The position numbers and the translations under genes were made by a program. Under the pieces are notes generated by a model. That model did no database searches. It saw only the letters and a program-made list of their open reading frames with translations, and was not told where the DNA came from. From CAYLMM01 sp964384825 (GTDB taxonomy: Bacteria > Krumholzibacteriota > Krumholzibacteriia > LZORAL124-64-63), in NCBI GenBank assembly GCA_964384825.1, contig CAYLMM010000003.1, forward strand, positions 1-64,000: a DNA stretch of 64,000 bases. Reading direction: 5' to 3'. Each line of letters starts with the position of its first letter. Within the stretch, counting starts at the first letter, position 1. Positions 55,599 to 63,741 of this stretch are shown here, in pieces.

Positions 55599-55693
55599 AA
55601 ATCGCGAAGGGTTCGTCGCTGGGTTAATCTATTTTACTGTAGATATTTACAGAAACCCCAAACGTTCGGAACACAAGAGGGGTGACCGTTATT

Positions 55694-55709
55694 GTGTCGC
55701 GGGGGACAC
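55694..55709. promoter_or_regulatory. Palindromic activator site 1
   Basis: GTGTC-GCGGGG-GACAC, a perfect 5-base inverted repeat. Starts 24 bases from site 2 and lies about 110 bases upstream of the sigma54-like promoter, the usual place for an enhancer. Confidence 0.6.
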
Positions 55710-55717
55710 GCTGGATC

Positions 55718-55733
55718 GTGTCGTTCGGGACAC
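55718..55733. promoter_or_regulatory. Palindromic activator site 2
   Basis: GTGTC-GTTCGG-GACAC, the same inverted repeat as site 1. A degenerate third copy (CAAACGTTCGGAACAC, 11 of 16 matches to this site) lies at 55659-55674. Confidence 0.6.
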
Positions 55734-55793
55734 GAAAAATGTGGCTCCATGACTCCGCGATGCCGGTTCAGCCGCCTTCAGAATCCCGAAAAC

Positions 55794-55823
55794 TTGACAT
55801 GGATGTACTAAATAGGTCAGAAT
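55794..55823 (+). promoter_or_regulatory. Possible sigma70-type promoter of the secreted-protein gene
   Basis: TTGACA (55794-55799) and CAGAAT (55818-55823) are 18 bases apart, about 65 bases upstream of the start codon at 55888. Confidence 0.4.
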
Positions 55824-55887
55824 CACGGAGAGTTTGAACATCGTATTTCACTTGCCTGCGCAGATGGCCCATCAGGAGGCGATACCG

Positions 55888-56502
55888 ATGCGGCATATCC
55901 TGATCACGGTTGCGTGCTTGATGATCCTGGCGGCTCCGGCCCTCGCCGACTCGGGAAAATGCTATGACGAGGTGGGCATCTTTTTCGATGATCTCGGCTA
56001 TGTAAACAAATTTGACTGTCCGCACCCGTACACGAGGGTCTATGCCCATCTGATGATCCTCAGGCCGTCGTGCCCCGGGATTTCCCGTTGGCAGTGCCAC
56101 GCGTTCACCGAAGGCTCGATCCTGGCGGAAACCTGGGAGTTGACGAGCGGCGGGGTCGATCTCGGCGGGGAATTCCAGACCGGACTGTTCGACGTGAGCT
56201 ACGGGTATCTGGAGGACGCCCTGCGGCCTTTTGACGGCATCTGCCTGTTGGCCACCTGGAATGCCTACGTCGTGGATCCGAATCGGACCGTGATGTTCTT
56301 CGTCCAGCCCTTGCCGGGCTCGACCATATTCCCCGACGCGCCGGGATACATCGACGGCAAGGACCCCGATCTGGCTGTGGAGTTGTCCCCGGTCAGCGGA
56401 CACTTCGACCTGCCGGTTGCGTACATCAATGGCGACTTTGGCTGCCCCGGCATCGACGACGCCAACCAATCCTGGGGCGCGCTCAAGAATCTCTTTCGCT
56501 AG
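55888..56502 (+). CDS. Secreted protein, function unknown
   Basis: 204 aa. A clear signal peptide (MRHILITVACLMILAAPALA) is followed by a Cys-containing domain (KCYDEVGIFFDD, FDCPHPYTR, PSCPGISRWQC, FGCPGIDDA), which suggests two or three disulfides outside the cytoplasm. GC content and codon use are lower than in neighbours. ATG 55888 has AGGAGG eight bases upstream; earlier in-frame ATGs lack one. No family recognised; similar small secreted beta-rich proteins are common in uncultured FCB-type genomes, by recollection only. Confidence 0.75.
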   Translation: MRHILITVACLMILAAPALADSGKCYDEVGIFFDDLGYVNKFDCPHPYTRVYAHLMILRPSCPGISRWQCHAFTEGSILAETWELTSGGVDLGGEFQTGLFDVSYGYLEDALRPFDGICLLATWNAYVVDPNRTVMFFVQPLPGSTIFPDAPGYIDGKDPDLAVELSPVSGHFDLPVAYINGDFGCPGIDDANQSWGALKNLFR

Positions 56503-56539
56503 ATACCGGCGACCGAGCGGAGTCCGAGCATCGCCCCGG

Positions 56540-57907
56540 TCACCCCCGCTCGATCCCCAGCCTCTTGAGCACCTTCGACAGGCTGGCGTGATCGGCCAGG
56601 CCCAGCGCCCGCGCGGTGTTGGTCAGATGGTTGTCGTGGCGGGCCAGGGCGGCGCGCACGATCCGCCGTTCGGCCTCCTCGCGAAGTTCCTGCAGGGTGC
56701 CTTCGATGGGGAAGGGGCCGCCGCCGGGGCCGGCCGCGCTCGGTGCGCCGTCGCCTGCCGGCGCGAATTCCGCCCCGATCATGTCGCCGTCGCAGGCGAT
56801 GATCATCCGCTCGATCACGTTGCGCAGCTCGCGCACGTTGTTCCGCTCCCACCCGCGGGCCTTCAGGGCCGCGACCGCTTCGGGCGCCAGGGTCTTGAAG
56901 CGGCGGCCCAGGCGTTCGCAGATCGCGCGCAGGAAGTGGTCGGCCAGCAGCGGCACGTCGTCGGGACGTTCGCGCAGCGGCGGCACGCGCAGGGTGTGGA
57001 CGTTCAGGCGGTAGAGCAGATCCTCGCGGAAGCGGCCGGCGCGGACCTCGGCCTCGGGATCGCGGTTGGTCGCCGCCACGATCCGGCAGTCGACCTTCAG
57101 CTCTCGATCGCCGCCGACACGCGTCACCCGCCGCTCCTCGAGCACCCGCAACAGCTTGGCCTGAGCCGCCGCCGGCAGCTCGCCCATCTCGTCCAGGAAC
57201 AGGGTGCCGCCGCGGGCCCGTTCGAAGGCGCCGCGGCGCAGGCGGTCGGCGCCGGTGAAGGCCCCGCGCTCGTGGCCGAAGAGCTCGCTCTCGACCAGGT
57301 TTTCGGGCAGCGCCGCGGAGTTCACGGCCAAAAAGGGTCCCTCGGGCCGCGCTCCCAACCGGTGCAGTTCGCGCGCGACGAGTTCCTTGCCGCTGCCGCT
57401 CTCGCCGAGGACCAGCACGGGGCTGGGGATCGGCGCGACCCGGGCGATCGCCTCGCGCAGCGCGGTCATCGCCCGGCTGCGTCCGATCAGCGGAGTGTCG
57501 CCGCCCAGACGCCGGCGCAGGTCGTCGACCTCGCGGGCCAGGCGGTCGTGGGCCAGGGCGTTCTCGATCTCGCGGGCCACGCGCTCGGTCGGCTCGTCCT
57601 TGTCGACGAAGCCCCAGGCGCCCAGCTTGACCGCCTCGACGCAGCGCCGGTAGTTGCCGGTGCCGGTGTAGACGATCACCGGCACGGCGATGTCGCGTTC
57701 CTTCAGCCGCCGCAGCACCCCGAAGCCGTCCAGCCGGGGCATCTCCAGATCCAGCACCACGCAGTCCACCGCTTCGACGGCCAGCACGTCCAGCGCGTCG
57801 CGACCGTCGGCTGCGGTCAGGATCTCGTGGCCGCCGAGGCGGTGCAGATCGTAGGCGTACTGTTCGCGCATCGCGGCGTTGTCGTCGACGATCAGGATGC
57901 GGCTCAT
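56540..57907 (-). CDS. Sigma54-dependent response regulator (NtrC family)
   Basis: 455 aa: receiver (LIVDDNAAM, phospho-Asp in CVVLDLEMPRLDG, VIVYTGTG, FVDKDEPTE), AAA+ domain with Walker A GESGSGKELVA, the sigma54-contact loop GAFTGA, Walker B GGTLFLDEMGE and R-fingers (RFREDLLYRLN), and a C-terminal Fis-like helix-turn-helix (TNTARALGLADHASLSKVL). It activates sigma54 promoters when phosphorylated by the kinase whose gene overlaps its start by four bases. Palindromes at 55694-55733 are plausible binding sites. Confidence 0.95.
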   Translation of the reverse strand: MSRILIVDDNAAMREQYAYDLHRLGGHEILTAADGRDALDVLAVEAVDCVVLDLEMPRLDGFGVLRRLKERDIAVPVIVYTGTGNYRRCVEAVKLGAWGFVDKDEPTERVAREIENALAHDRLAREVDDLRRRLGGDTPLIGRSRAMTALREAIARVAPIPSPVLVLGESGSGKELVARELHRLGARPEGPFLAVNSAALPENLVESELFGHERGAFTGADRLRRGAFERARGGTLFLDEMGELPAAAQAKLLRVLEERRVTRVGGDRELKVDCRIVAATNRDPEAEVRAGRFREDLLYRLNVHTLRVPPLRERPDDVPLLADHFLRAICERLGRRFKTLAPEAVAALKARGWERNNVRELRNVIERMIIACDGDMIGAEFAPAGDGAPSAAGPGGGPFPIEGTLQELREEAERRIVRAALARHDNHLTNTARALGLADHASLSKVLKRLGIERG

Positions 57908-59688
57908 GTCCGATGCTCCTTGTCGGCCGCCGGCGCGGCGGGCAAAACCAGGGTGAAGGTCGAGCCGCGGCCGGGCTCGCTCCGGCAGGCGATCTCGCCG
58001 CCGCTGTCGGCCGCGACCCGCCGGACCACCGACAGGCCCAGGCCCGATCCGTCCGGGCGCGTGGTGTAGAAATCCTCGAAGACGCGCTCGATGGTCGCCG
58101 GGTCCATGCCGCGGCCGTCGTCGCGGACCGACAGCGCGATCGCCGGCTCGTCTTCCCCTTGCGCGGCGGCGATCTCGACCTCGATGCGGCCGCTTCCGTC
58201 CGGCAGGCTCTCGACGGCGTTGCGCACCAGGTTCTGCACCGCGCGGCGCAGCGAGGTCGCATCTCCGATCACGATCATCGGCTCGTCCGGGGCCGCGACC
58301 GTCAGCGCGACTCCAGCCGGCGCCATCCCGGCGGCGGCCTCGCAAGCGATCGCCGCCAGATCGCAGCGCCGGTGCTCCCGCTGAGGCGTGAGCCGGGCGT
58401 AGCGGTCGGCAAGGTCCTCCAGATAGGCCAGGCCCGATTCCAGGGTGCCGCGGCGCTCGGCGAAGATCCGCGGCAGATCTTCGGGATTCTCGGTCGCCAC
58501 CTCGGCCAGATGCCGCACGACGTTGCGGATGGGGGTGAATCCGTTGCGGATGTCGTGGTTCACCTGCCGCGCCAGATCGCCGCGCACGGCCCGCTGCTCG
58601 GCTTCGCGCAGGCGCAGGGCCGAGGCCCGCAGACGCTCCACCATCCCGTTCAGGACGCCGGCCAGGACTTCGGCCTCGCCGCCGCCGCCGGCGGCGAAGA
58701 CGGCGTCCGGAAGGTCCAGATCCACGGCCGCGGCGCCGGCGGCCAGTTGCTGCAGCGGGCGGCTGACCCGGCGCGAAAGCACCGCGGCGGTCAGCAGCGA
58801 GACCAGCGCGGCGGCGATCAGCGCGATCAGCAGCCACAGGTCGAGGCTGCGCAGCATCCCGCGCCAGGGCTCGCGCGAGTGGCTCAGGATCAGGGTGGCC
58901 GGCACCAGGGGACGGGGCAGGGGCGCGGCGGTGGCGGCCCGCGTCACGAAACGGTCCGCAGGCGGAGGGAAGGGCAGCGAGCGGGTCAGGTAATCCCCTT
59001 CGGGCAGCGTCGAGGCCGGGCGGTCCAGCCGGTCGCGGCCCGCATCGGCCAGGAAGTCCTCCAGCTCGGGCGCGGTGGACATGGCGCCCCCGTGGTAGAC
59101 CAGCGAGACCTCGACGCCGCCGCCGCCGGCCAGGGTCGCCAGAAAGGGGATGTCGATGATGCGGCCGCCGACCAGCCGCACGGTCCGGTCCGAGACGCGC
59201 AGCGAATCGACCACCGCCAGCATCGGCGCGCCGGCGATCTCCGGCGGCAGCAGGCCGCCGCCCGACGGGATCGAGGCCAGGGCCGCCGCCGCCCCGCGCC
59301 ATCCGGCCGCCTCCCGCTCCGATTGCGGATCGGGATGGAGGATCTCGCCGTCGGCCGTCACGATCACCAGCAGGTCGAGTCCGGCCAGCCGTCGGGCGCG
59401 GGAGCCGAAATCCGCGAAAAACGCGCGCCGGCCTCTCACGCCGGCCAGCGCCAGGGCGAAGGCGTTGTCCGCGGCCGCTTCGTCGCGCAGGACCTCCAGG
59501 CGCCGGCCCAGATCCGACTGCCGGGCGGCCAGTTCCTGCTCGGCGGCGTCGATCACCGTCGCCAGGCGGGCCCGGTACTGGTCGGCGAGCCGCCCCGACA
59601 TGCCGGTGCGCACCGTGACGCCCAGCAGCACCAGCGGCGCCAGCACCGCCAGGGCGGTCAGCAGCAGGATGCGTCTCTGCAGATTCAT
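57904..59688 (-). CDS. Membrane sensor histidine kinase, partner of the sigma54 activator
   Basis: 594 aa. Membrane helix 1 (ILLLTALAVLAPLVLLGVTV), a large periplasmic sensor region (about 30-275), helix 2 (LWLLIALIAAALVSLLTAAVL), HAMP-like linker (RRVSRPLQQLAAGAAAV), phospho-acceptor VNHDIRNGFTPIRNV and HATPase (RNAVESLPDGSG, DDGRGMDPAT, GSGLGLSVVRR). The HDIRN box is close to NtrB-like kinases. The signal is unknown. ATGA overlap with the regulator gene. Confidence 0.93.
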   Translation of the reverse strand: MNLQRRILLLTALAVLAPLVLLGVTVRTGMSGRLADQYRARLATVIDAAEQELAARQSDLGRRLEVLRDEAAADNAFALALAGVRGRRAFFADFGSRARRLAGLDLLVIVTADGEILHPDPQSEREAAGWRGAAAALASIPSGGGLLPPEIAGAPMLAVVDSLRVSDRTVRLVGGRIIDIPFLATLAGGGGVEVSLVYHGGAMSTAPELEDFLADAGRDRLDRPASTLPEGDYLTRSLPFPPPADRFVTRAATAAPLPRPLVPATLILSHSREPWRGMLRSLDLWLLIALIAAALVSLLTAAVLSRRVSRPLQQLAAGAAAVDLDLPDAVFAAGGGGEAEVLAGVLNGMVERLRASALRLREAEQRAVRGDLARQVNHDIRNGFTPIRNVVRHLAEVATENPEDLPRIFAERRGTLESGLAYLEDLADRYARLTPQREHRRCDLAAIACEAAAGMAPAGVALTVAAPDEPMIVIGDATSLRRAVQNLVRNAVESLPDGSGRIEVEIAAAQGEDEPAIALSVRDDGRGMDPATIERVFEDFYTTRPDGSGLGLSVVRRVAADSGGEIACRSEPGRGSTFTLVLPAAPAADKEHRT

Positions 59689-60078
59689 GCGCGCGGTATC
59701 CTTCCGGTTCCGTCCAGCTTACGCCCCGCGGGCCCCTTGGTCAAAGCCGGGCTCGCCGCGTCGCCGGCAGAGTGTAAAATCGTCTAAAAACACAAAAAAA
59801 CCATTGCCAGCGCCAAGATGAAAACGATATGATGATTTCAGTGAGCGTTTCGACGCCAGCGCTGATTCCATGCGAAACTCGCCATTGCAACCGTCGCTGC
59901 GTCGATGTCGTTCCGGGCCGGTCGTCTTCCTGCTCCCCCCAATTGGCTCGAAGACGGCCGCGCCCTCCCGTACGATCCCCTTCCGTACGCCGACTATCTT
60001 CCCTCCCTCCGGTGGCAACGCCGTCGATTCGCGTCTATTCTGATCTGATCGGTCCGTTTTCATGGAGGGGGAACCACG
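59689..60078. other. Intergenic region between divergent genes
   Basis: A 390-base stretch between the divergent sensor kinase and CDGSH genes. It contains an A-rich run (59775-59835) that probably holds the kinase promoter, and GC-rich DNA after that. A long open frame from 59829 through this stretch into yceI has no ribosome site or codon bias in its first part; I see no gene or RNA here. Confidence 0.6.
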
Positions 60079-60333
60079 ATGCCGAAACCACACGTCCCGG
60101 CCCGCAAGCCGATCGTGCTCGATCTCGAGCCGGGAACATATTGGTACTGCACCTGCGGCCGCTCGGCCGACCAGCCTTTCTGCGACGGGGCCCACAAGGG
60201 CTCCGAATTCCGTCCCACCGAGTTCACCGTGACCGAGGCCCGCAAGTCGGCCCTCTGCCGGTGCAAGTACACGCGCGAGGCGCCCTATTGCGACGGGAGC
60301 CATCGCCAGGTCCTGGAGGGAGACGAAGGATGA
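60079..60333 (+). CDS. Dual CDGSH iron-sulfur protein
   Basis: 84 aa with two CDGSH-type [2Fe-2S] sites: CTCGRSADQPFCDGAH and CRCKYTREAPYCDGSH, each with three Cys and one His. This is the tandem mini-CDGSH type found in bacteria. The clusters are redox-active and labile and may serve electron or cluster transfer. GGAGGGGG lies ahead of the ATG. Its stop overlaps the yceI start (ATGA), so the pair is coupled. Confidence 0.93.
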   Translation: MPKPHVPARKPIVLDLEPGTYWYCTCGRSADQPFCDGAHKGSEFRPTEFTVTEARKSALCRCKYTREAPYCDGSHRQVLEGDEG

Positions 60334-60920
60334 AGACCATCACGATCAGATCGATGCTGTTCGCCCTTGCCGTTTTGGCCGCCGCGAGCGCCGGCGCTGC
60401 GACCTACGACATCGACGCCTCCCACTCGAGTGTCGAGTTCAAGGTCCGCCACCTGGTGATCAGCAACGTCCGCGGCGCGTTCCAGGATTTCACCGTCGAC
60501 GCGCTGGAGTTCGATCCGGCCGATCCGCAAAGCTGGCGGGTCGAGGCCGCGGTGATGACGGCCTCGGTCGACACCGACGACCAGAAGCGCGACGAGCATC
60601 TGCGCACCGACGACTTTCTCGACGTCGAGAAGTACCCGCGGATGACCTTCGTCTCGACAGGGGTCGAACCGAAGGGCGAGCATTACGCCCTGCACGGCGA
60701 CCTGACGATCCGCGACGTCACCAAGCGGGTCGCCTTCGATCTGACGGTCAACGGGACGGTGAAGGATCCCTGGGGCGGCGAGCGGGCCGGATTCACCGCC
60801 ACCGCCAGGATCGACCGGCGCGATTTCGGCCTGACCTGGAACAAGGCGATCGAGACCGGGGGGGTGGTCGTGGGCAACGAGGTGACGATCACGCTGGAGA
60901 TCGAGGCCGTGAAGCGGTAG
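60330..60920 (+). CDS. YceI-family periplasmic lipocalin-like protein
   Basis: 196 aa. Signal peptide (MLFALAVLAAASAGAA), then the YceI beta-barrel: YDIDASHSSVEFKVRHLVISNVRGAF, DDFLDVEKYPRMTF, RIDRRDFGLTW. YceI proteins bind isoprenoid lipids or quinones such as polyprenyl chains. Coupling to the CDGSH gene hints at a redox or quinone-related task; function here is inferred only. Confidence 0.93.
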   Translation: MKTITIRSMLFALAVLAAASAGAATYDIDASHSSVEFKVRHLVISNVRGAFQDFTVDALEFDPADPQSWRVEAAVMTASVDTDDQKRDEHLRTDDFLDVEKYPRMTFVSTGVEPKGEHYALHGDLTIRDVTKRVAFDLTVNGTVKDPWGGERAGFTATARIDRRDFGLTWNKAIETGGVVVGNEVTITLEIEAVKR

Positions 60921-60974
60921 ACCCGGTGGGACGCGGCGGTTGCGCGGGGCCGTCTGCGGCTGCCGGGTTCCGCT

Positions 60975-61022
60975 GCGGGGGCGAAAAGGCGGCGCAAGGA
61001 TGCGCCGCCTTTTCGCCCCCGC
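60975..61022. terminator. Strong bidirectional terminator, 21-bp perfect stem
   Basis: GCGGGGGCGAAAAGGCGGCGC (21 bases, 60975-60995) and its exact reverse complement at 61002-61022 enclose AAGGAT. It lies between convergent yceI and malate dehydrogenase genes; the internal AAAA/TTTT block is in the stem, not a classical U-tail. Confidence 0.8.
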
Positions 61023-61069
61023 AAGGGGGTCCTATGCAACCGCCGGGGCGGGCACCGTACCGCCCGGGC

Positions 61070-62026
61070 CTACCGCCCGAGCCGGTCCACTTCGGCGCAG
61101 GTCTTCTGCACCGCCGCCACCGACTTCTTGAAGGCCTTGCGCTCGTCCGGGGTCAGCTTCACGCGGATGATCTTCTCGACGCCGTCGGCGCCGACGACCG
61201 CGGGCACGCCCACGAAGTAGCCCTTCACGCCGTATTCGCTCTCGAGCAGCGTGCAGACCGGCATGATCTTCTTCTTGTCGAAGATGATGGCCTCGAGCAT
61301 CTCCAGCGCCGACCAGGCCGGGCTGACGAAGGCCGAGCCGGTGCCCAGCTTGCCGACGATCTCGCCGCCGGCCTTGCGCACGCGCTCCTCGATCTTCAGC
61401 AGCCGGCGCGCGGTGACGAACTGCTCGACCGGCAGTCCGGCCACGCGGCAGGCCGATCGGATCGGCACCATCGTGTCGCCGTGGCCGCCGAGGACCATCG
61501 CCTCGACGTTCTCCACCGACACCTGCGCCGCCTTGGCCACGAAGTAGCGGTAGCGGGCCGAATCCAGCACGCCCGCCATGCCGAGCAGCTTGTTCTTGGG
61601 GGTCTTGAGCTTCTTGTGCAGCCGGTAGACGATCGCGTCGAGCGGGTTGGCGATCGAGATGATCGTCGCCCGCGGGCAGTACTTGCGGATGCCGGCCGCC
61701 ACCGCGTCGGTGATCTTCAGGTTGATCGACAGCAGCTCCTCGCGCGAGGGGAAGGTGCCGTCGGGACGCACGGTGCGCGGCACGCCTGCGGTGTTGATGA
61801 CGTACTCGGCCTTGTCCAGGGCCGCGAAGTCCTTGGTGGCCTTGAAGTCGAAGTCCGCGCCGATGACCGGCGAGCCCTCGGCCACGTCCAGGCACTTGCC
61901 CTCGGCCATGGCGGGGGGCTTGATGTCGACCAGGCCCACGTTGCGGGCCAGCCTGCGCGAAACGATCTCCGAGAGCAGCACGCCGCCGATCTGGCCGCCG
62001 CCGACGAGTCCGATCTTGTTGACCAT
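61070..62026 (-). CDS. mdh: Malate dehydrogenase (LDH-like type) with lengthened active-site loop
   Basis: 318 aa. NAD motif GLVGGGQIGGVL, then the active-site loop NTAGVPRTVRPDGTFPSREELL, substrate Arg in VLDSARYRYF and catalytic His in VLGGHGDTMVP. The first Arg of the loop (PRT) favours malate over lactate. The loop holds 14 residues between AG and EELL, against 9 in ordinary enzymes (AGVPRKPGMSRDDLL), a five-residue insertion. It interconverts malate and oxaloacetate with NAD. Single-gene unit. Confidence 0.9.
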   Translation of the reverse strand: MVNKIGLVGGGQIGGVLLSEIVSRRLARNVGLVDIKPPAMAEGKCLDVAEGSPVIGADFDFKATKDFAALDKAEYVINTAGVPRTVRPDGTFPSREELLSINLKITDAVAAGIRKYCPRATIISIANPLDAIVYRLHKKLKTPKNKLLGMAGVLDSARYRYFVAKAAQVSVENVEAMVLGGHGDTMVPIRSACRVAGLPVEQFVTARRLLKIEERVRKAGGEIVGKLGTGSAFVSPAWSALEMLEAIIFDKKKIMPVCTLLESEYGVKGYFVGVPAVVGADGVEKIIRVKLTPDERKAFKKSVAAVQKTCAEVDRLGR

Positions 62027-62168
62027 GACCGATCTCCTCCGTCCGGGATCCCCGGCCGCGTCCGGGCGAACTGCGGCCGAAATCTCATAATCCTTTGCGT
62101 CGTTGCGAATCTACTAAACCCAGAGGGGGCTTGTCACGCATTTTCGCGTTTCCGGGGGGATCCGGGGC

Positions 62169-62837
62169 TCAGGCGGTCGGGGAGGCCGTGAAGACGCCCT
62201 CGATCACGATCCGCGACCAATCCTCGAAAGTGCCTCCGTCGGGGGCGTTTGCGGGACCGGTCATGTTCGGCAGATCGCCCGCGGGGATCCACAGGGCCCG
62301 ATGGGGCTCGGCCTGGGCCATGACCAGGTCCATCACCTGCTGGTCGCCGCCGGCCTCGCCGTCCAGTTCGATGCGGTAGACCAGCCCGAAATGCACGCTC
62401 GAGACGTCCTCGCGGTCGGAATTGATGCAGCCGACCGGCGCGAGGGACGACGCGTCGACGCTCAGCCCCGTTTCCTCGTTCAGTTCGCGCAGGGCCGAGG
62501 CCTTCATCAGCCCGTGCTCGGCCACCTCGGGCGCGTCGCGGTCCAGGGGCTCGATGTGCCCGCCGAATCCCAGCGACCACAATCCGCCCAGCCGCTTCTC
62601 GGTATGCCCCGACCGCCGCTGGTAGGCCAGCACGCGGGCCTCGGTGCCCGCGCCGCGCTGCAGCACCAGGTAGGGGATCAGCTGCTTGTAATGCGAGCAG
62701 TTCTCCATGAAGTCGCGCTCGGCGAAGAACAGGTGCGGCTGGACCGCCTCGAGATCGATCGCGGCGGCGGGCAGGAACCCTTGGGGGCTCAGGCCGGGGA
62801 ACAGGTGCTTGCGGTCGACGACCAGGATGGTGCGCAA
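62169..62837 (-). CDS. Nudix hydrolase family protein
   Basis: 222 aa. A Nudix box is readable as GGHIEPLDRD...ALRELNEETGL, with the REL-EETGL core intact and extra residues between the Gly and the helix. The upstream segment VLAYQRRSGHTEKRLGGLWSLG is typical of the fold. It probably hydrolyses a nucleoside diphosphate derivative; substrate unknown. Start is TTG 62837 with GGAGG upstream. Confidence 0.85.
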   Translation of the reverse strand: MRTILVVDRKHLFPGLSPQGFLPAAAIDLEAVQPHLFFAERDFMENCSHYKQLIPYLVLQRGAGTEARVLAYQRRSGHTEKRLGGLWSLGFGGHIEPLDRDAPEVAEHGLMKASALRELNEETGLSVDASSLAPVGCINSDREDVSSVHFGLVYRIELDGEAGGDQQVMDLVMAQAEPHRALWIPAGDLPNMTGPANAPDGGTFEDWSRIVIEGVFTASPTA

Positions 62838-62863
62838 TCGGGGCCTCCGTTCGGGTGTCTCGG

Positions 62864-63715
62864 TCAGCGCAGCGATGCGGTGGCCTTCAGGAAATCGTCG
62901 CGGCCGAGCCGCCGGGGGTGGGCCGACAGATCGTAGAGGGCGATCTCGGCCCGGGCCGCGGCGATGCGGTCGTTGGTGTCGGGATGGGTGCTGAGCCAGC
63001 CCTGGAAGCCCCCGGGACCGGATCCGTGCATGGCGACCAGCTTCTCGAAGAAGGTGATCATCCCGTTCGGATCGTAGCCGGCGGCCACGGCGTACTTCAC
63101 GCCGAACTGGTCGGCCTGGAACTCGTGGGCGCGGCTGTTCTTCATCATGAACAGCCCGGCCCCGGCGCCGGCCACCTGCCCCCAGGCCTCTTCGGCCTTC
63201 TCGCCCAGCAGCAGCTGCGCGATCACCTGGATGCCCAGCGCGTTCTGCATCGCGCGCACCGAGTGGCGGGCGGTGACGTGGCCCATCTCGTGACTCAGGA
63301 CGCAGGCCAGCTCGGCCTCGTTCTCCATCGCCGCCAGCAGCCCGGTGGTGACGTAGATGTAGCCTCCCGGCGCTGCGAAGGCGTTCACGATGTCGCTCTG
63401 CAGCACTGTGAAGGAATACTCCACGTCGGTGCGGTCGGAATGCCCGGCGATCGCGCCGCCGACGCCCCGGACGTAGGCCGCCAGCGCGGCGTCGCCGGTC
63501 GGCGGATATTCCTGCCGGATGCCGGCGTCGGTCTCCAGGCCCATCTTCACTTCGGTGGGCGTGTCGATCAGGATCAGGCTCTTCTCGCCGTGGGCGCCGG
63601 TGGTGGCGCAGCCGCTCAGGCCGGAGGCCAGGCAAATCGAAAGACAGGCGGCCAGGACCAGGGCGGTCAGCGGGCCCGCAGGCCCGCGGCGAGTCGTTCG
63701 TACGGCGTGCGGCAT
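62864..63715 (-). CDS. M48-family metallopeptidase lipoprotein
   Basis: 283 aa. Lipoprotein leader ending LASGLSGC, then an M48 peptidase domain: zinc motif VLSHEMGHVTARHS, third ligand in SRAHEFQADQFGV, and STHPDTNDRI near the C-terminus. Members such as LoiP/BepA/YcaL act in the periplasm on outer-membrane proteins. Single gene, in line with the Nudix gene (26-base gap). Confidence 0.93.
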   Translation of the reverse strand: MPHAVRTTRRGPAGPLTALVLAACLSICLASGLSGCATTGAHGEKSLILIDTPTEVKMGLETDAGIRQEYPPTGDAALAAYVRGVGGAIAGHSDRTDVEYSFTVLQSDIVNAFAAPGGYIYVTTGLLAAMENEAELACVLSHEMGHVTARHSVRAMQNALGIQVIAQLLLGEKAEEAWGQVAGAGAGLFMMKNSRAHEFQADQFGVKYAVAAGYDPNGMITFFEKLVAMHGSGPGGFQGWLSTHPDTNDRIAAARAEIALYDLSAHPRRLGRDDFLKATASLR

Positions 63716-63741
63716 GATTCCCTCCCGGTTCGCGCCCCCCC

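Larger units (their letters stand above)
55535..55887. other. Regulatory intergenic region between divergent genes
   Basis: A 353-base gene-free stretch between the divergent TPR and secreted-protein genes. It is AT-richer than its surroundings (notably 55620-55665 and 55790-55850) and contains a sigma54-like promoter on the minus strand, two tandem palindromes with a third degenerate copy, and a sigma70-like promoter on the plus strand. Confidence 0.7.

Noticed and set aside
59829..60330. N-terminal extension of the yceI frame back to 59829
   Set aside because: The extension crosses the CDGSH gene in another frame; the yceI start at 60330 has a signal peptide and ATGA coupling.
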